A DNA stretch of 64,000 nt from Caldanaerobius polysaccharolyticus DSM 13641 (GCF_000427425.1 NZ_KE386494.1:396445-460444); one strand, 5' to 3'; shown: positions 55,154 through 63,486, numbered from the stretch's first letter. A program made the numbers and translations. The notes: generated by a model not told the origin, from the letters alone.

Positions 55154-55170
55154 CTTGTGCAATCGTCTGC
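55154..55170 (-). promoter_or_regulatory. LacI-type operator before the regulator gene
   Basis: The minus strand reads GCAGACGATTGCACAAG, sharing CGATTGCACAAG with amylopullulanase operator 2. As there, the operator overlaps the ribosome site, suggesting autorepression. Confidence 0.65.
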
Positions 55171-55248
55171 TCTACTCATATTCTATCATCATAGCAATTT
55201 GAAGTCAATACGAATTGGCATTTTTTTAATATAAAATCATTTTGATTA

Positions 55249-55277
55249 AAAAAACGGCTATGAAAGAAGCCGTTTTT
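55249..55277 (-). terminator. Terminator overlapping the DUF438 stop codon
   Basis: AAAAACGGCT / AGCCGTTTTT with an eight-base loop encloses the last codons, followed by a T run on the minus strand. Confidence 0.88.
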
Positions 55278-56478
55278 CGCCTTTTATCGCCTGTATTGGT
55301 GCAATGTCCTGGGTAACTTCCACAGTCCCCATGTACTGCCCGTTTTCATCTCTTAAGGCAAAATACCTGATATACACGTATTTATCTCCAAGCCTTATAT
55401 AGAAATCCTCATGGTCTTTTTTCCCCAATTTAAAATCATTTAAAATCTGCTCAACCACATGTACGCTGGCAGGTGGATGGCAGTGCTGGACTTTTCGGCC
55501 TATAACCGATTTTGCCCTGGGAAAAATCCTCTCTCTGCCGTTAGAAAAATATTTGACCACATCGTCTTTATCTACAAAGGTAATATCAAAAGGCAAATTG
55601 TCAAACAAAACACTTATTTCTTTAGGCGTTAACACGCCGGTATCAAATTTTACGTGCCCGATGGAATCTTCTCTGGCTAATTGATACCCTTCTTTTGCTT
55701 CCACGTTTACCCTTTCTGGTTTCCATAAGGGAACTACGTCAATAAGGCAGTAGCCTATATCATCGCTTTCTTCCATTATGTTTACCCACTCGTTCTCTGC
55801 CAATGTTTCCAGTGCCATAGGTAGCAGAATATTCTCTTCTTTGAATATCATTTCAAGGACCTTAGTTAAAGCAGCATTTATGTCATTTATTAATTGAGTT
55901 TTTCTATCATCGCTGTAGTTTAACAACCCCTCCCGTACCGATTTCAGCATTCCCCTTATCTCATCATCCACACCCCACATGACACTGGGCGGACCTGTAA
56001 TCCCGTACTTTTCAAGATAAGGAAAAAGCAATAGTTCTTTTCTCTTATAGTGCTTGTCTACGTCCATCAATAAATTGAATTTTTCCAATAGCTTTAACGC
56101 TGTTTCTTTATCGCCTTTTTTACTCAATTCTTGGACAGTGGGTTTTATATGTTCATTAATCAGTTTTTCAACTGCCCTGTTTTCCTCTTTGAATGTATGA
56201 ACAGGGTGACCTGGTATGGTTTCGGGTTTTTCCAGCTGCTCTAGGGATTCTTTAAATACCGCCGCATGTACATCGCATAACCTCTGTACTTCTTTTACAT
56301 CTAGGCCTTCATTTATTAGCTGCTGTTCTATCATCGATAATTCCGTATGGGTAATTCCGTCAATGACTTCTTTAAACTTTTGCTTTACTTCGTCAACGCT
56401 CTTACCTCTATGCAGTTCCCTTATGACTTCTTTAAGCATTTGCTGCCTATGCTCTCTGTTGTTAATTAACTCGCTCAT
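55258..56478 (-). CDS. DUF438 protein with hemerythrin and PAS domains
   Basis: Residues 1-75 are DUF438 (REHRQQMLKEVIRELHRGKS). Residues about 90-240 form a hemerythrin-like four-helix bundle with His and Glu ligands (HPVHTFKEENRAVEKLINEH, DKHYKRKELLLFPYLEKYG). A C-terminal PAS domain (about 290-405) includes FDNLPFDITFVDKDDVVKYF. Such proteins are thought to sense O2, NO or redox state, but have no output domain here. MSELINN at 56478 has GGAGG upstream. A CRP/FNR-type site lies at its promoter, fitting redox control. Confidence 0.9.
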   Translation of the reverse strand: MSELINNREHRQQMLKEVIRELHRGKSVDEVKQKFKEVIDGITHTELSMIEQQLINEGLDVKEVQRLCDVHAAVFKESLEQLEKPETIPGHPVHTFKEENRAVEKLINEHIKPTVQELSKKGDKETALKLLEKFNLLMDVDKHYKRKELLLFPYLEKYGITGPPSVMWGVDDEIRGMLKSVREGLLNYSDDRKTQLINDINAALTKVLEMIFKEENILLPMALETLAENEWVNIMEESDDIGYCLIDVVPLWKPERVNVEAKEGYQLAREDSIGHVKFDTGVLTPKEISVLFDNLPFDITFVDKDDVVKYFSNGRERIFPRAKSVIGRKVQHCHPPASVHVVEQILNDFKLGKKDHEDFYIRLGDKYVYIRYFALRDENGQYMGTVEVTQDIAPIQAIKGEKRLLS

Positions 56479-56509
56479 TTTTCTACCTCCTATCCAGTTA
56501 TTAATTATT

Positions 56510-56553
56510 ATTATACGCCCCAAACCATTTAATACATGTGAGATACATCACAT
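56510..56553 (-). promoter_or_regulatory. DUF438 promoter with CRP/FNR-family activator site
   Basis: The -10 TATAAT is at 56510-56515; the -35 position reads CATGTA, a poor match. ATGTGAGATACATCACAT at 56536-56553 is a full TGTGA-N6-TCACA dyad whose centre is about 41.5 bp upstream of the predicted start, the class II activation position. Confidence 0.75.
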
Positions 56554-56566
56554 TACTTTCACAAAC

Positions 56567-56603
56567 AAAAAAGCGCCTTGTACCGGGTTTCAAAGCGCTT
56601 TTT
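56567..56603. terminator. Terminator between DUF438 and the MerR gene
   Basis: AAAAAGCGC / GCGCTTTTT closes an 18-base loop. The stem has A/T runs on both sides; on the minus strand it would end the MerR transcript. Confidence 0.75.
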
Positions 56604-56729
56604 AATGAATTTTTAGTTGCTATCGTACTTAATTAGACCATTACCATTAAAGCTCAGGGCAACTATAATGCTAATAGCATTTTTCCAAGCAGAGAAATTC
56701 TTGAGATCCAATCATACATGGTTAGCAAA

Positions 56730-57131
56730 TTATGGTTTTGTCAATTTACATTCCGGTTTTCTTAATGTTTTTTCTCTTTCAACTATTGCCTGTTCATACC
56801 TTGCAATTTTATAATTCAGGCGTTCCAGCGTTTTCTTCATATCTTCTATTCTTTTTATGAGCTGGTTACGCTGCTCGATTAAGAGTGCTTTTCTTGCCTC
56901 AATGGTTTCATCACCCTGTTGAAACAATGCAACATACTCAATCAATACTTCAATTGGAAGACCCGCATTCCGCATACATTTGATAAATTCTATCCACCTG
57001 CAGTCTTCTTCCGTAAAATCCCTGATTCCGCTTTTATTACGGTTCACATGAGGAATCAGTCCGATGCGTTCATAATAGCGGATTGTATCCTGGGAAAGGC
57101 CAAATTTTTCACTTACTTCTGCAATTGTCAT
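56730..57131 (-). CDS. MerR family regulator
   Basis: The 133-residue protein has the winged helix MTIAEVSEKFGLSQDTIRYY ERIGLIP and a long dimerisation coil (RKALLIEQRNQLIKRIEDMK). No metal-binding cysteine cluster is visible apart from one Cys near residue 44, one near 53 and one at 129. This AdhR/NmlR-like layout is linked to aldehyde or electrophile stress. The neighbouring aldo/keto reductases and their 19-bp-spacer promoters make it their likely activator. Confidence 0.9.
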   Translation of the reverse strand: MTIAEVSEKFGLSQDTIRYYERIGLIPHVNRNKSGIRDFTEEDCRWIEFIKCMRNAGLPIEVLIEYVALFQQGDETIEARKALLIEQRNQLIKRIEDMKKTLERLNYKIARYEQAIVEREKTLRKPECKLTKP

Positions 57132-57183
57132 GTAATTTCACCTCCTGATATCTGAAATTATAACAAATGCCCATAAATCTTTG

Positions 57184-57600
57184 CTATTTTAAATTGTTAT
57201 ATTCTTCATCAGTTACGGGTTCCATCCATTCGACGTTTCCCTTTTGGACATTAGTACTTATGGCAATATGTGTAAACCAGCTATCCGGTGTAGCACCATG
57301 CCAATGTTTCACATACGGACGAATCTTTACTACATCTCCTTCATGAAGCACCTGTACCGGCTTGCCTTCTTCCTGATAATACCCTTTCCCACCGGTAACA
57401 AGCAGAATCTGGCCACCGGGATGCTTATGCCAATTATTTCTTGCGCCTGGTTCAAAAGTAACATTACCTATCGAGCAATTAAACGTGTCGTCATTAGAAA
57501 CTAGCATTTCAAGCCATACTTGCCCTATGAAATTCTCATTCGTAATTTTTTGACCTTTCGGGAAGATTACACTTTCACTTAAATTATTTGATTTATTCAT
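57184..57600 (-). CDS. Cupin domain protein
   Basis: The 138-residue beta-barrel protein has the two cupin motifs: PGARNNWHKHPGGQILLVTG (metal-binding HxH) and GDVVKIRPYVKHWHGATPDS. Metal binding is expected, but the reaction is unknown. Homologues frequently sit beside MerR and aldo/keto reductase genes, as here. It is 20 bp behind the first reductase gene and 52 bp ahead of merR on the same strand, so all may be co-transcribed. Confidence 0.88.
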   Translation of the reverse strand: MNKSNNLSESVIFPKGQKITNENFIGQVWLEMLVSNDDTFNCSIGNVTFEPGARNNWHKHPGGQILLVTGGKGYYQEEGKPVQVLHEGDVVKIRPYVKHWHGATPDSWFTHIAISTNVQKGNVEWMEPVTDEEYNNLK

Positions 57601-57620
57601 ATTTATTCTCCTTTCTATCG

Positions 57621-58775
57621 TTACAAACCAAATAATTTAACTGCCTGTTTCATTTTATTAATAATATCCACACCAAATGGACAGTTTTTCATACATATCC
57701 CACATTCAATGCACTCACTGGCGTGATGTTCTAATAAGTTATAATGATTCTTTAATGTTTCTGGAACATTTTCTTGAATTAATGCTAAATCCAAATATTT
57801 ATTTACTAATGCAATATCTATCTTTTTGGAACATGGGGCACAATGTCCACAATACATACAATGTCCACTAAATGAACTTCTTGGAGCATTTGCAAGAACT
57901 TCACTATAATCTTTTTCTTTATTACTTGCAGTGACATAAGCGGTTGCTGCAAGTATTTGATTTGTATTAGATACTCCAACCATTACGGAAGCAACTGCCG
58001 GTCTGGTTAAACAGTAATGTAAACATTGTACTGGGGTCAGTGCTTTTTCAAAAGGCGATTCTTTGTCACTTAGCAACACTCCAGCAGCATATCCTTTCAT
58101 AACAGTTAAAGCAACACCCGCATTTTCACAAGTCCGGTATAACCTGTCACGCTTTGGATCAATACCTTCATAGGTCCTGTTTTTAAAAGTACTTTCTTCA
58201 AATAGTATGTTTACATCCTCAATAGCTGGTAACATATCATAAGCAGCATTGATACTAAATAAAATTACATCAATTATTCCTGTTTCCACTGCTTTGAAAG
58301 CAATATCTGTATTATGTGTTGATATTCCTAAAGACTTAATTACCCCTTTTTCTTTTAATCCTTTCGCATATTTTATTATTTCTCCATTAAAAATGTTATT
58401 AAAATCTTTTTGATCATCAACATAATGAATCATCCCTACATCGACATAGTCTAACTGCATTCTAGTTAAAAAGTCTTCATATGCATTGACAACTTCATTA
58501 ATATCCCTAGTACGCCGGTATTGTCCTCTATCCCAGGTAGAACATAGATGTCCTTCAATAACAAAACTGCTTCGAGGATATTTACTTAACGCTTTACCAA
58601 CATTACTTCTAACTTCCGGATTTGAATTATATAAATCAAAAAAATTAATACCTTCTTTGATGGCACAATCAATAATTGCTTCGCAATCTTCATAACCTTT
58701 ATTTTCAAATCCTTCACCACCAATACCAATGACACTTACTTTAATTCCTGTTCTTCCTAAAATTCGATATTCCAT
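57621..58775 (-). CDS. Aldo/keto reductase with C-terminal 4Fe-4S domain (1)
   Basis: An N-terminal AKR barrel (RILGRTGIKVSVIGIGGEGF, INFFDLYNSNPEVR, DVGMIHYVDDQ) is fused to a ferredoxin-like tail with CMYCGHCAPC and CIECGICMKNCPFGVDI. The tail should hold iron-sulfur clusters, so electrons may come from ferredoxin in place of NADPH. The usual catalytic Tyr-Lys tetrad is not obvious. MEYRILG at 58775 has GAGGTG upstream. A MerR-type dyad lies at 58804-58821. Confidence 0.9.
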   Translation of the reverse strand: MEYRILGRTGIKVSVIGIGGEGFENKGYEDCEAIIDCAIKEGINFFDLYNSNPEVRSNVGKALSKYPRSSFVIEGHLCSTWDRGQYRRTRDINEVVNAYEDFLTRMQLDYVDVGMIHYVDDQKDFNNIFNGEIIKYAKGLKEKGVIKSLGISTHNTDIAFKAVETGIIDVILFSINAAYDMLPAIEDVNILFEESTFKNRTYEGIDPKRDRLYRTCENAGVALTVMKGYAAGVLLSDKESPFEKALTPVQCLHYCLTRPAVASVMVGVSNTNQILAATAYVTASNKEKDYSEVLANAPRSSFSGHCMYCGHCAPCSKKIDIALVNKYLDLALIQENVPETLKNHYNLLEHHASECIECGICMKNCPFGVDIINKMKQAVKLFGL

Positions 58776-58803
58776 ATTATACACCTCATAATTAAGGATA
58801 TCA

Positions 58804-58821
58804 CTTTGAGTTAACTCCAAG
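58804..58821 (-). promoter_or_regulatory. MerR-type operator before aldo/keto reductase 1
   Basis: CTTTGAGTTAACTCCAAG is a near-perfect dyad. Aligned with the sites at 59925-60014, a TATCCT -10 falls at the same spacing. Confidence 0.65.
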
Positions 58822-58858
58822 AAACATCTATAAAGGAAAAAACGAAAAAACTCTTATT

Positions 58859-59860
58859 CTATTTTTTTACAAACTTGTATTCATTTGGACTGTATCGAGG
58901 GTCAATATTAGTATATTTTTTTAAAACCTCTTCAATTTTTGCAAGATCTTCAGCAGTTAAGTTAACATCTGCTGCACCAGCATTTTCTTCAAGATATTTT
59001 CTTCTTTTCGTTCCAGGAATAGGAATGATGTTATCATCTTGTGCCAAAACCCACGCTATGGCAAGTTGTGCAGGCGTAATATTCTTTTCTGCTGCAATGG
59101 CCGCAAATTCAGAAGCTAATCGTTGATTGTTATCTAAATATTCACCTTTGAAACGTGGTAATCCAGTTCTAAAATCATTTTCATCAAGAATATTTACATC
59201 AATCTTATTGGTAAGCAATCCTCGATTTAAGGGAGCAAATGGAACAAATGTTATACCTAATTCTTTGGTTAATGGCAATATTTCTTTTTCAACATCACGA
59301 GTAAGCAAAGAGTATTCGCTTTGTACTGCTGCAATTGGATTAACAGCATATGCTCTTTTTAGATCCTCAGGAGTACACTCACTTAGGCCTAAATAACGTA
59401 CTTTTCCTTCTTTCACCAATTCCGCCATAGCTCCAACTGATTCTTCAATAGGAACTTTAGAATCTACTCGGTGTAAGTAAAGAAGATCAATTGTGTCAAC
59501 TTTTAATCGTTTTAAGCATTTTTCAGCTGCTTCCTTAATATACCTTGGAGAGCCATCAATATAAGTGCTTCCAGGAGCAAAAGGATCTTCATACCCATCT
59601 TTTAATCTAAAACCAATTTTGGTTGCAAAAAAGATTTTGTCACGATTTTCAACCAAGGCTTTGGAGATTAACTCTTCATTAGCTCCATTCCCATAGATAT
59701 CAGCAGTATCCCAGAAGTTAATACCTAATTCTAATGCACGTTTTAAAGTTGCAATAATTTCTTCGTCATTTGGTCGTCCGTATGCAGCACTCATTCCAAT
59801 ACAACCTAATCCTACTGATGATAATTCGATGTCTGTTTTTCCTAATTTTCTATATCTCAT
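58859..59860 (-). CDS. Aldo/keto reductase (2)
   Basis: This 333-residue NADPH-dependent AKR barrel has [39 protein letters not shown] (catalytic Asp and Tyr), FFATKIGF (Lys), DLLYLHRVD (His) and the cofactor loop [18 protein letters not shown]. It has no iron-sulfur tail. Relatives reduce methylglyoxal and other aldehydes. Start at 59860 follows GGGGG by about ten bases. A promoter with a 19-bp spacer lies at 59925-59955. Confidence 0.93.
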   Translation of the reverse strand: MRYRKLGKTDIELSSVGLGCIGMSAAYGRPNDEEIIATLKRALELGINFWDTADIYGNGANEELISKALVENRDKIFFATKIGFRLKDGYEDPFAPGSTYIDGSPRYIKEAAEKCLKRLKVDTIDLLYLHRVDSKVPIEESVGAMAELVKEGKVRYLGLSECTPEDLKRAYAVNPIAAVQSEYSLLTRDVEKEILPLTKELGITFVPFAPLNRGLLTNKIDVNILDENDFRTGLPRFKGEYLDNNQRLASEFAAIAAEKNITPAQLAIAWVLAQDDNIIPIPGTKRRKYLEENAGAADVNLTAEDLAKIEEVLKKYTNIDPRYSPNEYKFVKK

Positions 59861-59924
59861 ATTATGTTTCCCCCATTTCATTAATTCTTTCAAGTTTTTG
59901 TAAAAAAGTTTACTCTCCATTATT

Positions 59925-59955
59925 AGCTTACAACTTGGAGTTCACTTCAAGTCAA
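59925..59955 (-). promoter_or_regulatory. MerR-type promoter of aldo/keto reductase 2
   Basis: On the minus strand TTGACT and TAAGCT are 19 bp apart, and the dyad CTTGAAGTGAACTCCAAG fills the spacer. This long spacer is the hallmark of MerR-activated promoters. Confidence 0.78.
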
Positions 59956-59983
59956 GTATTTTTCAGTATAGATAAAAAATTGC

Positions 59984-60014
59984 TTGACTTGGAATTAACT
60001 CCAAATATTAAACT
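59984..60014 (+). promoter_or_regulatory. MerR-type promoter of aldo/keto reductase 3
   Basis: TTGACT and TAAACT are 19 bp apart on the plus strand, with the dyad TTGGAATTAACTCCAA between them. Confidence 0.78.
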
Positions 60015-60033
60015 ATTGACTAGAGGTTATGAT

Positions 60034-60102
60034 ATGACGACTACAGAAACTAGTGAACAACTAGGCATCATACCGCATGAACTACACAAAAAAGTAATCT
60101 GA
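60034..60102 (+). CDS. Possible 22-residue leader ORF
   Basis: ATG at 60034 lies seven bases after GAGG and opens MTTTETSEQLGIIPHELHKK, ending 10 bp before the ribosome site of the reductase. It lies just after the predicted start of transcription. It could be a leader peptide or the stub of a lost gene; I recognise no family. Confidence 0.35.
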   Translation: MTTTETSEQLGIIPHELHKKVI

Positions 60103-60120
60103 TTGTAAAGGAGGTTCACC

Positions 60121-61317
60121 ATGATTTACAAACCGTTTCATGACTTGCAGCTTTCTCAACTCGGCATGGGCGCTATGCGCCTGCCTACCATAGGAGAACG
60201 CGGCCCGATAGACGAGGATAAGGCAAGGGAGATCATTGAATACGCCTATGAGCATGGGGTAAATTACTTCGATACGGCTTACGGATACCATAACGGCGAA
60301 TCAGAGAAATTCGTGGGCAAGGTGCTGAGTCGGTACCCCCGCGAAAGCTGGTATCTTGCCTCGAAAATGCCGGGCCACATGATGCGTTTTAACAACGGGC
60401 GGTTGGAATTTTCGGGGTATTTAGCTGGTCACCCGCTGGCCTCGCCTGCCGAAATCTTCGAGAAACAGCTGGCCAAATGTGGCGTGGACTACTTCGACTT
60501 CTACCTTCTGCACAACGTGTGCGAGACCTCAATCGACATCTATATGAATGAAGAGCTTGGCATCCTGGATTATCTGCTGGAGCAGAAAAAAGCGGGTAGG
60601 ATCCGTTACCTTGGTTTTTCCACACACGCAATGCCTGAAACCCTGGAGCGCTTTCTCTCATGGAGGGATTGCTTCGACTTCGTACAAATCCAGCTTAACT
60701 ATATGGACTGGACGCTGCAGAACGCCAAGCGGAAGTATGAGATTCTCGCCGAACGCAACATCCCCGTGATAGTCATGGAGCCCTGCCGGGGCGGCAGGCT
60801 GGCTTCCCTGAACGATGAAGCCAACGCGATGCTGAAACAAGCCCGCCCCAACGATTCCATCGCCTCCTGGGCGTTCCGGTTCGTCAAATCCCTGCCTGGC
60901 GTTCTGGTCGTCCTCAGCGGAATGACCCAGCTAGATCAGGTCATAGACAACATCAAGACCTTTTCTGACCCTACCCCACTGACGGAGGAAGAAAACGAGC
61001 TGCTACTGAAAAAAGTGATGTCCACTCTGGTGCATCTAGTCCCCTGCACCGCATGTCGGTATTGCTGTGATGGCTGTCCCCAGAACCTGGATATCCCCAA
61101 GCTGATCTCTCTGTACAACGAGGTTGCTTTCGAGCCATCTCCCTCCGTTAATTTCGCTATCGCTGCCCTGATGGACGACGAATTGCCCTCGAACTGCATT
61201 GCCTGCGGCAAATGTAAAGAGATATGCCCACAAGGCATCGATGTCCCTGAGATCATGAATAAGTTTTCTGAAGCCCTAGCAAAGATGCCACAGATTGCCT
61301 CTCTGCGCAGAAGATAG
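60121..61317 (+). CDS. Aldo/keto reductase with C-terminal 4Fe-4S domain (3)
   Basis: The AKR barrel (LSQLGMGAMRLPTIGERGPI, VNYFDTAYGYHNGESEKFVG, YFDFYLLHNVCE) is followed by a ferredoxin-like tail with CTACRYCCDGCPQNLDIP and CIACGKCKEICPQGIDVPEI. It is a second fused iron-sulfur AKR but not a close copy of the first. Codons are visibly richer in G and C at third positions than in the neighbouring reductases, which suggests a different origin. AAAGGAGG lies six bases before the ATG. A hairpin terminator follows at 61361. Confidence 0.92.
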   Translation: MIYKPFHDLQLSQLGMGAMRLPTIGERGPIDEDKAREIIEYAYEHGVNYFDTAYGYHNGESEKFVGKVLSRYPRESWYLASKMPGHMMRFNNGRLEFSGYLAGHPLASPAEIFEKQLAKCGVDYFDFYLLHNVCETSIDIYMNEELGILDYLLEQKKAGRIRYLGFSTHAMPETLERFLSWRDCFDFVQIQLNYMDWTLQNAKRKYEILAERNIPVIVMEPCRGGRLASLNDEANAMLKQARPNDSIASWAFRFVKSLPGVLVVLSGMTQLDQVIDNIKTFSDPTPLTEEENELLLKKVMSTLVHLVPCTACRYCCDGCPQNLDIPKLISLYNEVAFEPSPSVNFAIAALMDDELPSNCIACGKCKEICPQGIDVPEIMNKFSEALAKMPQIASLRRR

Positions 61318-61360
61318 GTGGCATATAGCTTGCTTTGCCTAGAAAATCTAGAAAATTAAG

Positions 61361-61399
61361 AAAAAATGCATCTGTCACCACAGATAGATGCATTTTTTT
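61361..61399 (+). terminator. Terminator after aldo/keto reductase 3
   Basis: AAAAAATGCATCT / AGATGCATTTTTT forms a 13-bp stem with a 12-base loop, followed by more T. Confidence 0.9.
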
Positions 61400-61494
61400 A
61401 AACCAGCTTTGAATGAAAACAGGATGCAGATAACCTGGAAATTCTTCCACTGGCCACGCTTAAAAATGTAAGCAAATGATATACGGAAGGGATC

Positions 61495-62885
61495 AAGTCC
61501 AAATTTTTGTGTAAAAATCCCTCTGGCTAGAACCAGGTGTTTCTATCATCAACAGTTAGCCTATTATACCGCCCCCGATCCTTTAGATGTTAAAGATACG
61601 CTATCGTCGGGCTTTGACCGTCCTTGACACCGGAAGCCTCCAGCGGTCATTAAAAGCTACTGGTGGTAACAAAGGTCATCTTATTGGAACAACCTTTTCC
61701 CCTGATTTTTTTGAGTTTTCCCTTTGACATTCAAAATACTCGTCCATATCCAAGTACTTCTTGCCAGAAGCCCATTTTTCATCTTACTCCATTAGTAAAG
61801 TTCCGATTAGCCGGATAGCTGATTCCCGGTTGGGAAATATCCTTATACTTTTCACGCCGGCGGATTTCTTCATTTTGCCGTTCTAAACTATTGGTGGTAC
61901 GAAGTCTTTTCCGATAACGCTCAGGAAGCTCTAAGACCGCTGTAACATCTTCAAATCCGGCTTCTAATTCATCCATAGCCTTAGCAGCTTTAGTTCTGTA
62001 CTCATCTAACACCTGGTTTAGTAGCATTCTTGCTGTTTTGGTATCTGGAGCCTCTAATATTGCTCTTACTTTGGCATGGATTTCTTTTTGTAGGGCTTTC
62101 GGAGTTTTTTCGAGGATATTACGCATAAAATGAGTCTGACACCGCTGCCAGGTCGCCCCTGAAAATACTGGCGAATAGCTCGTACAAGCCCGTTGTGATG
62201 GTCAGAAACTACGAGGTCGACACCATCTAAACCTCTCTGTTTGAACCATGAGAAGAATTCGCTCCAGCTTTCTTCTGATTCACTATCACCAACCATAAAA
62301 CCTAATATTTCCCGGTATCCTTCTTCATTTATGCCAACAGCAGACAATAGGTTCAAGGTTTTAACAAAGCTCAGAAATTGTAGATTTTGAAAACTCAATG
62401 CCGCAAAGTTCATAAGTGATTTCTTCAATTTTTCGTGTAGATACTCCGTTAACCACCATTTCCATTAATGTCAGTAAAAAAGCTTGCTCGCTTCGCTGGT
62501 AACGGCAAAAGATGTCAGTAGTGAGCTTGCCGTTGCGAAGCCTAGGAACTTTTAGTGTAATAGTGCCAACTCGTGTTACTAAATTTCTTGGATAATAACC
62601 GTTAAGTAGTCTTGCCTTTCTTCGGTTCTTTCATAAGGTTCAGCTTTAATTTGCTCTGTAGCCTGGGCCTGCAATATTTGATTGATTACTGATTCTAAAA
62701 GTTTGGCCATTCCTTCATCTTTAGCTCCTTTTACAAAAAGATGATGCAGAATTCAGAATCAATGGTAATATTATATTGAGCCATTTCTCATCCTTCCAGG
62801 TTAGGTTTTTGGTTTTGTTTTCACTCTTAATTGTAACCAGAGGGTGGGGGTGGCTCAACCCTTTTTTACACAATTATACGGACTT
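61495..62885 (-). mobile_element. Decayed IS256-family insertion sequence
   Basis: The element holds a broken IS256-type transposase. Its probable ends are inverted: AAGTCC-N6-TTGTGTAAAA at 61495 on the plus strand and the same pattern read on the minus strand from 62885. The length of about 1.39 kb is normal for the family. No clear target-site duplication was found, and boundaries are estimates. Confidence 0.75.
61650..62784 (-). pseudogene. IS256-family transposase, multiply frameshifted and internally deleted
   Basis: From ATG at 62784 the reading frame gives MAQYNITID, shifts, then HHLFVKGAKDEGMAKLLESV, shifts near QDYLN to GYYPRNLVTRVGTITLKVPR, and continues to GVSTRKIEEITYELCGIEFS. 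It then jumps to AVGINEEGYREILGFMVGDS, so about 60-70 residues with a catalytic Asp are gone. A lost G near 62163 separates VRAIRQYFQG from ATWQRCQTHFMRNIL. Later a frame change and a TAA precede DEKWASGKKYLDMDEYF. At least five lesions make it inactive. Confidence 0.88.
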
Positions 62886-63078
62886 AACTCGGAAGGGGGG
62901 CAAACATGGAACTAATGGAAATAATCATGGTAAAACGTACATCTTGAAATACAGTTACATCATAATTACTGCAGTAGTTGCACGTGCAATGAGTGACACA
63001 GTTGCAACGCCTGTCACACCAGTATGAAGAACGACTCGGCCACTCGGATGTGAATTCGTTGTCATCAAAACCAAAACA
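62886..63078. other. Unassigned interval between the IS remnant and the tRNA terminator
   Basis: A short open frame on the plus strand (ending VARAMSDTVATPVTPV at 63027) and a Cys-rich frame on the minus strand (62884-63087) cover the same DNA. Neither has a ribosome site I trust, and both remain uncalled. Confidence 0.4.
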
Positions 63079-63110
63079 AAAAGTCAAGGTTCCTGAAAAC
63101 CTTGACTTTT
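63079..63110 (-). terminator. Terminator of the rRNA-tRNA operon
   Basis: AAAAGTCAAGGTT / AACCTTGACTTTT forms a 13-bp stem, and the minus strand continues TTTTGTTTTGG. Confidence 0.9.
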
Positions 63111-63124
63111 CAGCATATAAAAAA

Positions 63125-63196
63125 AGCTGGCAATAGGACTCGAACCTACAACCTGCTGATTACAAGTCAGCTGCTCTACCATTGAGCTATGCCAGC
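63125..63196 (-). tRNA. tRNA-Thr (TGT)
   Basis: The 72-base cloverleaf starts GCTGGCATAGCTCAATGGTA. The anticodon loop is CTTGTAA and the T arm has GGTTCGAGTCC. The 3' CCA is not encoded. Confidence 0.95.
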
Positions 63197-63211
63197 TTAT
63201 TAAACATATAA

Positions 63212-63284
63212 TGCCCCAGGACGGAATCGAACCGCCGACACGGGGATTTTCAGTCCCCTGCTCTACCGACTGAGCTACCGGGGC
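63212..63284 (-). tRNA. tRNA-Phe (GAA)
   Basis: The 73-base cloverleaf starts GCCCCGGTAGCTCAGTCGGT. The anticodon loop is CTGAAAA and the T arm has GGTTCGATTCC. The 3' CCA is not encoded. Confidence 0.95.
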
Positions 63285-63290
63285 GGTAGA

Positions 63291-63363
63291 TGGGCCTTCA
63301 GGGACTCGAACCCCGGACCGACCGGTTATGAGCCGGTTGCTCTACCAACTGAGCTAAAGGCCC
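63291..63363 (-). tRNA. tRNA-Met (CAT)
   Basis: The 73-base cloverleaf starts GGGCCTTTAGCTCAGTTGGT, with anticodon loop CTCATAA. It lacks the initiator C-A mismatch at the first pair. Elongator Met is favoured, but a lysidine-modified tRNA-Ile(CAU) cannot be excluded by eye. No CCA is encoded. Confidence 0.88.
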
Positions 63364-63370
63364 TTGGCCA

Positions 63371-63442
63371 TGACCCCGAGGGGATTCGAACCCCTGTTAC
63401 CACCGTGAAAGGGTGATGTCCTAACCATTAGACCACGGGGCC
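63371..63442 (-). tRNA. tRNA-Glu (TTC)
   Basis: The 72-base cloverleaf starts GGCCCCGTGGTCTAATGGTT. The anticodon loop is CTTTCAC and the T arm has GGTTCGAATCC. It is the first tRNA after 23S. No CCA is encoded. Confidence 0.95.
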
Positions 63443-63486
63443 ATTTTCAATTATAAAACCTTGCCAGGATAAAGGGGGGTGGGTAT

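Noticed and set aside
62884..63087. Cys-rich minus-strand frame (about 67 codons, with YWCDRRCNCVTHC)
   Set aside because: It begins inside the operon terminator, has no ribosome site, and shares its DNA with a plus-strand frame of equal quality.
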